From Variovorax sp. PBL-H6 (GTDB lineage: Bacteria > Pseudomonadota > Gammaproteobacteria > Burkholderiales > Burkholderiaceae_C), in contig NZ_LR594660.1 of the NCBI RefSeq assembly GCF_901827155.1, forward strand, positions 372,001-436,000: a stretch of DNA of 64,000 nucleotides. Reading direction: 5' to 3'. Positions 49,491 through 58,538 of this stretch are shown in pieces (positions within the stretch are counted from its first letter, which is position 1; each line of letters opens with the position of its first letter). The notes below the pieces were generated by a model, which worked only from the letters and a program-made list of their open reading frames with translations, searched no databases and was not told where the DNA came from. The position numbers and the translations under genes were made by a program.

Positions 49491-51302
49491 ATGCACAGAA
49501 GCAAAAAGAGCCCGATGTTTTTGGATATCGAAGCCGCCTTATCGGCGAACTTCGGCCGCGTTGTCGCGCCTGAGCCCGAACCTCAGGCAGAGTGCGACGC
49601 GCGAGACCTGAAAGCAATTCTGAACGCCTCAGGGGCGCTAGCCATCTACATCGATTCGGGTGGGCGCATCCTCCATGCGAGCGACGCCTCGGCCGAACTG
49701 CTCGCCTATCCGAAAGAGCACCTGCTGCGCGCGTCGCTTTCGGACATCGTGGCGCCTGACCACCGAGACATCTTGTCGGGCTTGCTGCGAAACGCCTGGG
49801 CGCGCTCGACGGATGAGCACGCACGGCTTCGGTTCACCGGCGGATTGCCCGAGAGCGTCTGGCTCGAGGTCACCATACGCCCGGACCCCACGCCGGACGG
49901 CCTCAAGCGCTTCATTCTGTTCGGCTACAACGTTTCGGGATGGGTTTTGGCCGAGGAGAGCCTCAAGGAGGAGTCCATGGCGGACCCGCTCACCGGCCTC
50001 GGTAATCGGGCGCTGATGCGCAAGGCCATCTCTGAGCACATCCTGACGGCGGTTCGAAACAGGAGCCAGTTCGCCGTTGCCATTCTCGACCTGGATGGGT
50101 TCAAGAAAATCAACGACTCGCTGGGGCACGACGTGGGCGACGGCCTGCTGAGGGAAGTCGCGACGCGACTGAAGGCGGCAGTCCGCACCTCGGACATCGT
50201 GGCACGCCTGGGCGGAGATGAGTTCGTCCTGTTGTTGCCTGGCGCCGGCGAGGCCAAGGTCGCTATCGAGCTCGCGGAGCGCGTCGTCGCTACGCTGCGC
50301 AAGCCATTTCACTTGGCCGGCTGCCAGCTGCGGGTGACCACGAGCCTGGGGTTGACCCTCTCCGGCGACGACCCGGACCTGACAGAGTCCTCGCTCATGA
50401 AACGCGCGGACATCGCGATGTACCAGGCGAAGGCCCAGGGGAAGAACCGGGTCGCAGTGTTCACCCCTGAGATGGACCGGAAGCAGCAGGTGCAGTTCGC
50501 GCTCGAGCAAAACATGTTCGACGCCGTACAGAACGGCGAATTTTCGCTGCAGTACCAGCCTATCTGTGCGCCGTCCACCGGCGAGGTCTGGGGCCTCGAA
50601 GCCCTGATGCGCTGGGAGCGACCTGATGGCTTGATTCCGCCGTCGACGTTCATTCCACTGGCGGAACACAACGGCCTCATCAATTTCCTGGGTGACTGGG
50701 CGCTTCGGTGCGCCTGCGCCCAGCTTGTCCACTGGGACTCGATGGGCCTGCACTTCAAGTACATCTCGGTCAACGTGTCCCCAGTGCAGTTTCAGCATCC
50801 CGCGTTCGTCGAAAGCGTCAAACGTGCCATCGCGCTGTCGGGCGTCGATGCCCGGCGGCTGGTCATTGAAATCACGGAGGGCGCGCTCATGGCCGACCCG
50901 GAGCATGCCGGGCGGCTGCTAAGCGAACTTCGGCAGGCCGGGGTGCGGTTTGCGGTCGACGACTTCGGCACGGGCTACTCGAGCCTGGCCTACCTGCAGC
51001 AGTTTCCGCTGCAGGCCCTCAAGATTGACCGAAGCTTCGTCGCCGAGATGCTCCAGTCGGGCCCCAGCAGGACCATCGTCTTCGCCATTCTGTCGCTCGC
51101 CCGGGAGCTCGGGCTCATGTCGGTCGCAGAAGGCGTTGAGACGGCCCAACAGTGCGCGCTGCTCTCGGAACACGGATGCGACTTCAGCCAAGGCTGGCAC
51201 CACTCCAAGGCCCTGCCGGCCGCGCAACTCGAACAAGCCATCACATCGGGCGCATTAAAGCTCCACGCTTGCCGTCAGGATTCGAAGGACCACCAAGCAT
51301 GA
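49491..51302 (+). CDS. PAS-GGDEF-EAL cyclic-di-GMP enzyme
   Basis: 603 residues; ATG at 49491 or 49515, both in frame. A PAS-like sensor spans about 40-150. The diguanylate cyclase domain has an intact GGDEF (about 241-245) and the phosphodiesterase domain an intact EAL (about 370), plus DDFGTGYSSLAYL (489-501) and KIDRSFV. Both activities could be present. It is soluble, so the PAS would sense an intracellular signal. It overlaps the next gene by 4 bases (ATGA) and should be co-translated with it. Cyclic-di-GMP usually controls biofilm and motility in the host. Confidence 0.92.
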   Translation: MHRSKKSPMFLDIEAALSANFGRVVAPEPEPQAECDARDLKAILNASGALAIYIDSGGRILHASDASAELLAYPKEHLLRASLSDIVAPDHRDILSGLLRNAWARSTDEHARLRFTGGLPESVWLEVTIRPDPTPDGLKRFILFGYNVSGWVLAEESLKEESMADPLTGLGNRALMRKAISEHILTAVRNRSQFAVAILDLDGFKKINDSLGHDVGDGLLREVATRLKAAVRTSDIVARLGGDEFVLLLPGAGEAKVAIELAERVVATLRKPFHLAGCQLRVTTSLGLTLSGDDPDLTESSLMKRADIAMYQAKAQGKNRVAVFTPEMDRKQQVQFALEQNMFDAVQNGEFSLQYQPICAPSTGEVWGLEALMRWERPDGLIPPSTFIPLAEHNGLINFLGDWALRCACAQLVHWDSMGLHFKYISVNVSPVQFQHPAFVESVKRAIALSGVDARRLVIEITEGALMADPEHAGRLLSELRQAGVRFAVDDFGTGYSSLAYLQQFPLQALKIDRSFVAEMLQSGPSRTIVFAILSLARELGLMSVAEGVETAQQCALLSEHGCDFSQGWHHSKALPAAQLEQAITSGALKLHACRQDSKDHQA

Positions 51303-52735
51303 CAAAACTCACCAAGGCGCGTTTCTTCGAGACGCTTTGGGCCCGCATGCAGCAGCAGGGCGACTTTCCGACCCTTCAGGTTTCGCTCGACAACCTGCTT
51401 CCAGCGCTGGGCGCCGACGCCAACGTCGGCACGTTGGCAGAGAGCGTGCTGACCGATTTCTCGCTGGCGCAGAAGGTCATTCGGCTGGCAAATTCCGCCA
51501 TGTATGCGCCATTCGGTGGCGGGGTGACGACGGTGTCCCGCGCCATCATGGTGTTGGGAGTCGATGCCGTCGGGCACCTGGCCCTGGGCCTTCAGCTGCT
51601 CGACAACTTCGCCGGCGCTGCGGCTCGGCGTCCAGACACCGCGCAGGAGCTCGAGCGGGCGATTCTCGCGGGCGAGTTCGCGCGCACCCTCAGCGCCTCA
51701 CAAGGCATCAACCAAGGCGAAGAGCTCGTCGTGTGCACGCTCATGCATCACCTCAGCCGGCTGTTGCTCGTCTTCTATTACCCGGAGGAATGGGCGCGCA
51801 TTCAGGCCATGTCCGGTGGGGTCTCCGAGAGCGAGAGCATGGCATGCCATCACGTGCTGGGCGTGACGCTCGAGGAGATTGCGCGCGCCGCGGCGCAGAA
51901 GTGGCGCATGCCACCGCTCATCACGGCCACCATGACGCAAAACGCCACGGACGCTGAGACGGTGTCTCGGTCCCACACGAATTGGCTCGGCGCGATGGCT
52001 GAGGTGTCGGCGCAGGCCGCCGCGCTGGTGACCCGTGGCGGGGACGCGGACGAGGTGGCGGAGCTGCTCGGGCGGCACGCGGAAGCCCTCGGCCTCCAGG
52101 AGCAGGCCGTCGAGGCAGCAAGGCTCAAGGTAGAAAACTTGAGGGAGGCGCGTCACGAGGACGAGGCTGCAGCGGAAGTCGAGCGACGCCACGCGCCGGG
52201 CAAGCCGCTCGACGCGCACTGCCGGCTACTGCGGAACCTCAAGGAAGTCCAGGCTGCGGCCACGGACCATCCGGTCTCCGAACTGGTGCCGCTCGTCATT
52301 GAATCGACCATGGGGGCAATGAACTTCACGCACTGCTTTCTGATGCTCCTGAACCCCCAGGCGAAGCGCTTCAGCGCGCGCATCGGTTTCGGGCCGGGCA
52401 TGCGGGAGCGGCTCGCTTGCTTGTCCTTCGAGGAAGGCTTTGTGCCGGACGTTTTCCACTTTGCGACGACCGCCCAGCGACCGACGCACCTGGAGGACTC
52501 GCAGCGCCCTGAGATTGCGCACCGGGTCCCGCGCTGGTACCGCGAGGCCTTCCCTGACACTAAATCTCTGGTTCTTGTCCCGGTGTTCATCAAGAACCGC
52601 TGCGTCGCGGTGGTCTGCGGTGACTGGGGCTCTGCAGCCTGCGGTATCCCATTCACCGGCGAGGAGTTGGCTACGCTGTACGACCTCGTCGGAGAAATCG
52701 GAAGGGGATTTCAGCGCAGCCAGCAGCCCGCTTGA
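51299..52735 (+). CDS. HDOD-GAF signalling protein
   Basis: 478 residues. Residues 15-230 form an HDOD domain (LADFSLAQKVIRLANSAMY-type segment TDFSLAQKVIRLANS, VSRAIMVLGVDAVGHLALGL, HLSRLLLVFYYPEEWA). A helical linker follows, then a GAF-like domain at 320-470 (LVPLVIESTMGAMNFTHCFL, SLVLVPVFIKNRCVAVVCGD). HDOD proteins act as signalling adaptors or regulators with no metal-dependent phosphatase activity. Start overlaps the GGDEF-EAL stop; the pair is likely one sensory module. Confidence 0.85.
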   Translation: MTKLTKARFFETLWARMQQQGDFPTLQVSLDNLLPALGADANVGTLAESVLTDFSLAQKVIRLANSAMYAPFGGGVTTVSRAIMVLGVDAVGHLALGLQLLDNFAGAAARRPDTAQELERAILAGEFARTLSASQGINQGEELVVCTLMHHLSRLLLVFYYPEEWARIQAMSGGVSESESMACHHVLGVTLEEIARAAAQKWRMPPLITATMTQNATDAETVSRSHTNWLGAMAEVSAQAAALVTRGGDADEVAELLGRHAEALGLQEQAVEAARLKVENLREARHEDEAAAEVERRHAPGKPLDAHCRLLRNLKEVQAAATDHPVSELVPLVIESTMGAMNFTHCFLMLLNPQAKRFSARIGFGPGMRERLACLSFEEGFVPDVFHFATTAQRPTHLEDSQRPEIAHRVPRWYREAFPDTKSLVLVPVFIKNRCVAVVCGDWGSAACGIPFTGEELATLYDLVGEIGRGFQRSQQPA

Positions 52736-52801
52736 AGCGCGGGCGGCTACTTGAAGCTCCGCGGGTCGCCACTCGCGGAGCCAGGCGGAACACCAGGTCC
52801 C

Positions 52802-52834
52802 CTATAGTGCTCGGTGACGCTGCGTTCGCTATAG
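52802..52834 (+). promoter_or_regulatory. Paired CTATAG boxes
   Basis: CTATAG at 52802 and again within CGCTATAGGAGG near 52829. The second carries the ribosome site AGGAGG. They precede the small zinc-ribbon gene at 52853 and resemble the recurrent leaders. Confidence 0.35.
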
Positions 52835-52852
52835 GAGGCAGGACCACTCAAC

Positions 52853-53086
52853 ATGACACCTCTCATGACTCAAGCGACCACCCCCGCATCCCCCGCTCCC
52901 GCAGCGACTCGTCAGGGGCCATATGGCCTCGAGAGCCTCAGCGGCAATCCGATTTGTGACGAGTGCGACCTCGAAATGAACCCCTACAGCGGCCGCTCTG
53001 GTCGTACGAACGTCGCAGGCTACGCTTGCGCGGGATGCGGCTGGTCGTTCGACACCTCGAGCTCCGTCGTCTCCGCCGGCCTTTGA
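52853..53086 (+). CDS. Small zinc-ribbon-like protein, 77 aa
   Basis: MTPLMTQATTPASPAPAATR is a flexible start, then GNPICDECDLEMNPYSG and GYACAGCGWSFDTSSSV give two CxxC knuckles, typical of a zinc ribbon. Second Met at 52865 also possible. A perfect terminator follows. Such small ribbons often adapt nucleic-acid or protein complexes; no partner is evident. Confidence 0.65.
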   Translation: MTPLMTQATTPASPAPAATRQGPYGLESLSGNPICDECDLEMNPYSGRSGRTNVAGYACAGCGWSFDTSSSVVSAGL

Positions 53087-53112
53087 CCAGCGCTGGACCG
53101 GCGCACATCCTT

Positions 53113-53140
53113 CCGCGCCCGACACAGTCGGGCGCTTTTC
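53113..53140 (+). terminator. Rho-independent terminator
   Basis: GCGCCCGAC and GTCGGGCGC arms with ACA loop, then TTTTCTTT. Confidence 0.9.
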
Positions 53141-53291
53141 TTTGGCGTCAGAGTTTGGGAAGCCCTCCCGCCCCTCAACACGAGCGATGCCGCGACGAAG
53201 GGCTTCATTCGCCCGTATGGCTTCTTCTACTGCCAGCGGCTCGGGCGGGCACTCCTTGTCGTCAGTTCGGCGCTGCGAGATACTGCCGGGC

Positions 53292-53957
53292 ATGTCCACA
53301 CGCTCCCGGCTCCGCGCACATTCTGCCGTTGACATCGCACGCTTGAACGATTTCGAGCGGCGGCTACTGCGCAAGCTCCCACGCAACTCCACCGCGCGTC
53401 CCTTAACTTGCGACGGAAACCCGGTCGAATGCAACTGTTTCGTCGTTGGCTTCAATCCAGCGACGTCGATGGCCACGCCGTTCTGGGAGCACTGGAAATC
53501 CGGCCATGGGTTCCTTGAAAGCAAGTGGCTCGAGGACTACCGCGCTTACCGTCGGTCCACCGGCAAGCGAACGGCGATGAGCACGACGCGCAGCCGGATG
53601 GAGCCTTTTCTGGAAGTGGTGGGCGGGGAGAGATGCCTTGTCACCAACCTCTACAACGTCCCCTCCCCCGACGCGCGCGGACGCGCGCGTTCGGACCGCG
53701 ACACGTCGTTGTTCGAGTTTCTGTTGGAGTTCATCCAGCCTGAGGTCATCATTCCCCATGGAAGCAAGGCGCGGGAGTATTTTGAGCGACGGGGATGGCC
53801 TGGCCTTGTTGTACCAGCGCCGAGCCACTTCTGCCGCATGAGTTTCCTTGCGTCACACCAGTTTGGAGAAGAGGTGGTCGAGAGATGGGAGGCCAGCAAG
53901 GCTGGCGCAGCCGGGCGAACCGGGCAGCGCGCGAACCGTGAGGCACGGCACGAATAG
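53292..53957 (+). CDS. Uracil-DNA-glycosylase-superfamily-like protein
   Basis: 221 residues from ATG 53292 (MSTRSRLRAHSAVDIARLND). The order CFVVGFNPATSMATPFWEHW (motif I-like, GxNP), then CLVTNLYNVPSP, then EVIIPHGSKAREYFERRG, then VVPAPSHFCRMS (motif II-like PSH) fits the UDG superfamily fold, although the catalytic residue set is not that of UDG proper. It could repair DNA or be a divergent UDG-like regulator. Single gene. A start at 53142 is possible but lacks a ribosome site. Confidence 0.6.
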   Translation: MSTRSRLRAHSAVDIARLNDFERRLLRKLPRNSTARPLTCDGNPVECNCFVVGFNPATSMATPFWEHWKSGHGFLESKWLEDYRAYRRSTGKRTAMSTTRSRMEPFLEVVGGERCLVTNLYNVPSPDARGRARSDRDTSLFEFLLEFIQPEVIIPHGSKAREYFERRGWPGLVVPAPSHFCRMSFLASHQFGEEVVERWEASKAGAAGRTGQRANREARHE

Positions 53958-54076
53958 GGGGAATTTTTCGCCGCAAGGGCTGCATGGCGGGCCGCGCGCT
54001 GTAGAGTGCACTCGCCCTTTAACAAGAATGGCCGCGCCGCAGAGCCACCGCGGACGGCCGCCAACGAGGAGAACCA

Positions 54077-55060
54077 GTGCCCCGCGTCAGACCTTCCCTC
54101 GCTGTTGCAGCACAGCTGCTGTGCGCCCTGCTCTTGAGCCCGACTGCCTCTGCGCTCAACATGAACGACGAGGCCTCCAAGGGCTTCGGCCGGTCGTATG
54201 GCTTCGTGTATGGCCAACGGCTGAGCCTCGAATACATTGACCGAGTGTTTCCCGAGCTGCACCAGCAGGTACAGCTGGCAGGCTTGAACTTTTCGGCGAA
54301 GTTCCCCCGCCTCGAAGAGCGCCTGGAGAAGGCCATGGCCTCGATTGGAAAGCCCGCCGCCTGGCGTAGCAAGCTCGACCCGATGCTCGCGAAGCAGATT
54401 GAAGGCATCACGCGGCAGCAGGCAACCGATTTTCTGGAGCTCGTCAATGACCGCGCCGCAGGTAAGATTCCAAGCCCGGAGCTCGAGTTCATTTTGGCAG
54501 CGCAGTACGAGGAAACGCCAGCTCGTGAGTTCGTAAACGGCTTCAGGCAGTCCTACAGCGCAACCGGCCACCCAAAGGCTAAAGGGTTGCGCCTGGACAT
54601 GCAGATGCCGAAGTCATGGAAGGGCGAGGAGGGCTATCGGCCGAACATCGTTCGGAAATGGACGAGTGCCAACGGCACCGGCATGGAGACCATCCTCCTG
54701 CTGGTGAAAACGATTGGCGGCGAACGCGTGACCAAGGCAGACGTCGCGGAGTCGCTGCGCAACGGTGAGGTCAAGGCCATGATTCCCGAGGGCGGGACGT
54801 TCATCGCCGCGAAGGCTGTCACCGTCGAAGGCCAGCCGGCATTCGTTGTCGAGTACGACTCGGCTCAGGACCGAGCGGGCATCGACTTGGCCATGCGGGC
54901 TGAGATGTACGGCATCTTCTACGGGGACTACTTCATCAGCCTGCAGTGCATGGCCGGTGCGACGAAGGGCGACGCAAGAAAGGCGGCGAGCGGTTACACC
55001 GGCGTGAAGCCCCTCTGCCAGCAAGTTGCCAACAGCATCGTCCTCCCCTCGCGGTACTGA
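54077..55060 (+). CDS. Secreted hypothetical protein, 327 aa
   Basis: GTG start behind GAGGAGAA. The signal peptide MPRVRPSLAVAAQLLCALLL then SPTASALN is clear. The mature part has a helical first half (RLSLEYIDRVFPELHQQVQL, QATDFLELVNDRAAGKI) and a beta-rich second half (TILLLVKTIGGERVTKADVA, AVTVEGQPAFVVEYDSAQD). The last segment (FISLQCMAGATKGDARKAAS) has one cysteine. A periplasmic location is likely. Function unknown. Confidence 0.75.
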   Translation: MPRVRPSLAVAAQLLCALLLSPTASALNMNDEASKGFGRSYGFVYGQRLSLEYIDRVFPELHQQVQLAGLNFSAKFPRLEERLEKAMASIGKPAAWRSKLDPMLAKQIEGITRQQATDFLELVNDRAAGKIPSPELEFILAAQYEETPAREFVNGFRQSYSATGHPKAKGLRLDMQMPKSWKGEEGYRPNIVRKWTSANGTGMETILLLVKTIGGERVTKADVAESLRNGEVKAMIPEGGTFIAAKAVTVEGQPAFVVEYDSAQDRAGIDLAMRAEMYGIFYGDYFISLQCMAGATKGDARKAASGYTGVKPLCQQVANSIVLPSRY

Positions 55061-55084
55061 AGCTGAGCAGGAAGGGACAGTCCC

Positions 55085-55426
55085 CTATTTTGTGCGGGGC
55101 CCTAGCCGGTCGAGTTCGCTGAAAAGTCGACTTCCGCCAATCTGCAGATTACTCAGCGGGTTTTCTCGGCAGAACTTGTCCATCCAAAGGTTCGCCTGCT
55201 CGGGCGATAGGTCCGCGAGTGGGTCGTTCGGAGGCTCGTGCCTCATGCTCAGCCCGGACAGGTACCCCAGCAGCCATCCGGACATCGTGTCACGGTAGGC
55301 AGGCGACTTGGTTTTGACCCAGAGCCCACAGTCCCCTGGGACGATAACCGTTGGCTTGTCTGCGAAAGCACTCGCGCAGCACAGCGCGAGCGCAGATGCT
55401 GCTGCAATAGTCTTCACCCTCAACAC
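55085..55426 (-). CDS. Secreted Rap1a/Tai-like small protein, 113 aa
   Basis: GTG at 55426 lies just after the stop of the upstream gene. The signal peptide MLRVKTIAAASALALCCASA (FADK) is followed by GDCGLWVKTK, DTMSGWLLGYLSGLSMRHEP and LWMDKFCRENPLSNLQIGG. This GYLSG...W-D-x-[FY]C-x-x-NPL layout is like Rap1a/Tai family proteins, related to the protein at 22401. A host or toxin immunity role is a possibility only. It forms a two-gene unit with 55431. Confidence 0.6.
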   Translation of the reverse strand: MLRVKTIAAASALALCCASAFADKPTVIVPGDCGLWVKTKSPAYRDTMSGWLLGYLSGLSMRHEPPNDPLADLSPEQANLWMDKFCRENPLSNLQIGGSRLFSELDRLGPRTK

Positions 55427-55430
55427 TTGG

Positions 55431-55688
55431 TCAGCACCTCGCCGTACCGGCAAGGAGACCATCCAAGAAGTCCTGTGAGACCTGCTCGGATGCCTCGGCG
55501 CCGACCCATTCGGCGATATGCCGCTCGGTCGTCTTGGAGATGACCTGGTCGACACGGACGTAGCCACGGTCTGGGAGCAGTGCCGCCGCCGGACGCCCGT
55601 ACGAGAACATCACTTTGGTGTCGGGGGCAAGCTCCAGCTCTGCGCATTTGATTTCTGGCTTGGCTTCGGAGAGGGATACGAGGTTCAT
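55431..55688 (-). CDS. Hypothetical protein, 85 aa
   Basis: MNLVSLSEAKPEIKCAELEL then DTKVMFSYGRPAAALLPDRG and EASEQVSQDFLDGLLAGTAR. The start at 55688 (CCAAGAG upstream) is preferred over 55754. Its stop lies 4 bases before the GTG of the secreted protein, so both share one message. It resembles the phage/plasmid small proteins that deal with a single copy of a strand-helix fold. Function unknown. Confidence 0.6.
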   Translation of the reverse strand: MNLVSLSEAKPEIKCAELELAPDTKVMFSYGRPAAALLPDRGYVRVDQVISKTTERHIAEWVGAEASEQVSQDFLDGLLAGTARC

Positions 55689-55787
55689 AGCTCTTGGAGT
55701 GTGCGTGGTCGCGACTGCAGGCGCAGGGGCTCTCGCGCGGCCGGTGCGACGCACGAGACGTCGCGCGGTGAGCGCCCGGTCGCTCTT

Positions 55788-56660
55788 TCAGCCCTTGATG
55801 GAGTTCTCTTCGTCGATGTCGCGCAGGACGCGGGCCTGTGTCTCCTGCGCTTCCTTCAGCCGTGCCTGAGCTGGCCCGATGAGTTGCTCATTGTCGGCCG
55901 ACGCGAAGGCGCCATTTGCCGATTGGAAGTTCATCAGCTTCACCGATGTGATTTCGGTCTCCAGGTAGTCCTTGGCCTCGCCACCGAAGGCCCCGGCGGA
56001 TTCCGGCAGTCGGACCTGAACCGTTTGGCCTGCAGGTACTCCAGCAAAGCCCGCTTCGTTGAGGGCGGACTGCCGCACGAACTTGCCCCCGGCTACACGC
56101 TGGGCGGTGGTCCGGACGTACGTCACTTCCCAGGTGGCGCGTTCCACCGCCGAGTCGCTCCCGTTGAGCACGTCAAAAACCACGAAGGAGCCCATTCCGG
56201 CACCGGCTTGTTGAACGGGCTGCTTTGCGTGCGTGACGGTCACCTTGGTGAAGGCAGCCTGGCCCGCAAGCAAAAGGTCGACCTTGTCCTGAGCCTCCTT
56301 CACCAGCCTTGCTGCATCGGACCTCGCGCGCTCCTGCTGCGCCTTCTTGGCAGCAACCTCGGACTCGCGCGCCATTGTGAAAATCTGCTCAGCCGTGAGT
56401 CCGTCCAGATGCTTTGCGGCCTCATTGAACATCGCATTTCCGACGTTCTTGTCGGCAGTGCCCACTATCAGGGCGGCACCGACGGGACGAACCAAATTCT
56501 TGATGTACCCGGAGAGTTCAGCCCGCTGGGATTCCGGCACAGAGTCCACGACTTTCGGGATGGAGGCATCGAGCGCCTCGGGGCTGGATGCGTCCAGCTT
56601 CGCTTGGCACCCAGCCAAGGCCATCAGAAATCCTGCGCAGAGCGCGATACGGAAACGCAT
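55788..56660 (-). CDS. Lipoprotein, 290 aa
   Basis: MRFRIALCAGFLMALAGCQA has a lipobox (LAGC), mature start at Cys18. Residues 100-150 are a long helix (AAKKAQQERARSDAARLVKE). The C-terminal half is beta (SFVVFDVLNGSDSAVERATW, VQVRLPESAG) and ends with a helix (LKEAQETQARVLRDIDEENS). Compare 1751-2470. ATG at 56660 follows AAGGACAG; the start at 56804 is not supported. A perfect 13-base hairpin lies in its leader. Function unknown. Confidence 0.75.
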   Translation of the reverse strand: MRFRIALCAGFLMALAGCQAKLDASSPEALDASIPKVVDSVPESQRAELSGYIKNLVRPVGAALIVGTADKNVGNAMFNEAAKHLDGLTAEQIFTMARESEVAAKKAQQERARSDAARLVKEAQDKVDLLLAGQAAFTKVTVTHAKQPVQQAGAGMGSFVVFDVLNGSDSAVERATWEVTYVRTTAQRVAGGKFVRQSALNEAGFAGVPAGQTVQVRLPESAGAFGGEAKDYLETEITSVKLMNFQSANGAFASADNEQLIGPAQARLKEAQETQARVLRDIDEENSIKG

Positions 56661-56693
56661 TAGATGACTGTCCTTCGAATCATTTGTGTTTAT

Positions 56694-56725
56694 GTTCTCC
56701 CTTCGTTTTAGGACGAAGGGAGAAC
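56694..56725 (-). promoter_or_regulatory. Perfect 13-base hairpin in the lipoprotein leader
   Basis: GTTCTCCCTTCGT (56694-56706) and ACGAAGGGAGAAC (56713-56725) around TTTAGG, 34 bases upstream of the start at 56660. No T-run follows on either strand in the expected place, so it is more likely an operator or RNA leader structure than a terminator. Confidence 0.5.
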
Positions 56726-56882
56726 GCCAGTCTATTTTAAATGCTGTTGCATGTCGACACATTTGTTGGGACTTTGCGAACAATGGCACGGTTGCGCCGT
56801 GCATGTGCGTTCGCCGTCGCCTTGCGCCCCCCAGGGCACCGTCGAACTGAGGGAGCCGCGTTGCGAGCGGCGCGGGATTTGG

Positions 56883-58535
56883 TTACGCCGTCAGCGCCCC
56901 CGGACTACCGCCCAGCTGCTGCTTGATTTCAAGAAACTCAAGGGCAAACCGGGCCAGGTACTTTTTAAGCCGGTCCGAGTCGTTGCTCTTCGCCTTGCCT
57001 TGTCGAGAGACCGAGAACAGATGACGGCCCGCTTCGGCAAGACTGCGGGCGGTGGCAACCGCCCGCAGCACTGTCTCGAGCTGTGCCAGGTCGAAGGGGT
57101 CGTATTGGCTCGCGCGCGACCCCAGCACCCGGTCCACCGCGCCGGTGAGGCTATCGCCCAAGTCGCCCGCCGGGTGCGGCCGGGTTCGCGCAGGTTCGGA
57201 AAACCGGTTCTGCCGAGCGAGGACGGCGCATTCGTCCGTGACGTCGCTCAGACGAATCCGGCCGCCGGTGCAAAGGGTGGCCATCCGGGCGATTGAAGCC
57301 TTGAAGTCCCGGAAGTTACCAGGCCAGGGTGCCTTGCCGGCAAAGTCGAGATAGGCCTCGCGCGCCTCGCTGTTCATGGAGACCTTGGTGCCAAGCTCTT
57401 CGGTTGCGCACTCAAGCTCGAAGTCCAGGTTCGGCTCGATATCCTCCGGCCGTGCAGCAAGGCCCGGAAGCTCAAACGTCCACATGTTGATGCGAGCAAG
57501 CAGGTCGGCGCGGAACGTGCCCTTCGACACCTCGACGGCCAGGTCCTTGTTGGTACCTGCGAGCAGCTGAAACCGGCTCTCGACCTCCGTGTCGGCGCCC
57601 AGGGGCATGAATCGCTTGTGCTCGAGCGCGCGCAGCAGCATGGCTTGCTCATCGAGCGCCAGCTCCCCAATCTCGTCGAGGAAGAGGATGCCCCCGTCGG
57701 CCGAGCGCAAAAGGCCAGCGCGGTCGGACGTCGCTCCGGTGTAAGCCCCCTTCTTGTGGCCAAAGAGCGTGCTCATCGCGTTCTCGCCACGCAGGGTCGC
57801 GCAGTTCACCTCCACGAAGGCACCCTGGGCCATGCGCTTGCGGGCACGCAGCGCGTGGATGCGAGCTGCCAGCTGGCTCTTGCCGGCACCGGTCGGCCCT
57901 GTCAGCAGAATGGGCGCGGTCGACCGCAGGCTCACCTTCTCGATGCGAGCAATCAGTTGGTTGAAAGCAGCGTTGCGCGTGACGATGCCGCCTTTGAGAA
58001 GGGACAGGTCGTCGTCCTGCTCTCGTCGGAAGCGCGAGGAGAGCTGGTCGTAGGTCGACAGGTCGAGGTCGATGACCTCCGCCCGGCCTTCCCACGGCTT
58101 GCCGTCAGAGGTGCCCTTTCGGGTGCCGAGGAGCTTGCCCGGGAAGTAGCGCGCCTCTGTCAGCAAGAAGAGGCAGATTTGCGCCACGTGCGTGCCTGTG
58201 CTCAGGTGGACGTAGTAGTTGGTGTCCTCCTGGAACTCATAGCCCCGGGCAAACTCGTGCAGCGCGGCGTAGACGGACGGGAAGTTCCACGGGTCGTTGA
58301 TGGCGAGGTCGTGCACGGTCACCTGGAGGTCCGGGCTGAGGGTCTCCATGTCGGATTTGACGACTTCGGCCAAGGCGGATTCAGCGGCCTTGAACGTGAA
58401 CAGCTCAATGCGGTCGACGGGAATCTCACCTTGCGCGGCCAGGCTCACGGTTGGGCGCCAGCGCTCCCACCGCTTGGCCGTGAGGCCGGAGTCGAGCTGA
58501 CTGCCGAGAAAGCCAAGGACAACGGTTCTGCTCAT
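56883..58535 (-). CDS. rtcR: RtcR-type sigma54-dependent activator
   Basis: 550 residues. N-terminal CARF-like sensor (1-180) with HLSTGTHVAQICLFLLTEAR (110-129), AAA+ core with Walker A GPTGAGKS (213-220), GAYTGA (263-268) and Walker B GGILFLDEIGEL (281-292), and a C-terminal HTH region ending DSDRLKKYLARFALEFLEIK. RtcR senses 2',3'-cyclic-phosphate RNA ends and turns on sigma54 promoters, usually for rtcBA. No rtcA or rtcB is in this window. Instead a strong -24/-12 site fronts the TerD-like gene at 59861. It is the last gene of a four-gene leftward operon. Confidence 0.92.
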   Translation of the reverse strand: MSRTVVLGFLGSQLDSGLTAKRWERWRPTVSLAAQGEIPVDRIELFTFKAAESALAEVVKSDMETLSPDLQVTVHDLAINDPWNFPSVYAALHEFARGYEFQEDTNYYVHLSTGTHVAQICLFLLTEARYFPGKLLGTRKGTSDGKPWEGRAEVIDLDLSTYDQLSSRFRREQDDDLSLLKGGIVTRNAAFNQLIARIEKVSLRSTAPILLTGPTGAGKSQLAARIHALRARKRMAQGAFVEVNCATLRGENAMSTLFGHKKGAYTGATSDRAGLLRSADGGILFLDEIGELALDEQAMLLRALEHKRFMPLGADTEVESRFQLLAGTNKDLAVEVSKGTFRADLLARINMWTFELPGLAARPEDIEPNLDFELECATEELGTKVSMNSEAREAYLDFAGKAPWPGNFRDFKASIARMATLCTGGRIRLSDVTDECAVLARQNRFSEPARTRPHPAGDLGDSLTGAVDRVLGSRASQYDPFDLAQLETVLRAVATARSLAEAGRHLFSVSRQGKAKSNDSDRLKKYLARFALEFLEIKQQLGGSPGALTA

Positions 58536-58538
58536 GGC

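Noticed and set aside
56784..56795. A second sigma54 site near the RtcR end (TGGCACGGTTGC)
   Set aside because: Spacing between GG and GC is too short; it is part of a GCACGG/CCGTGC palindrome.
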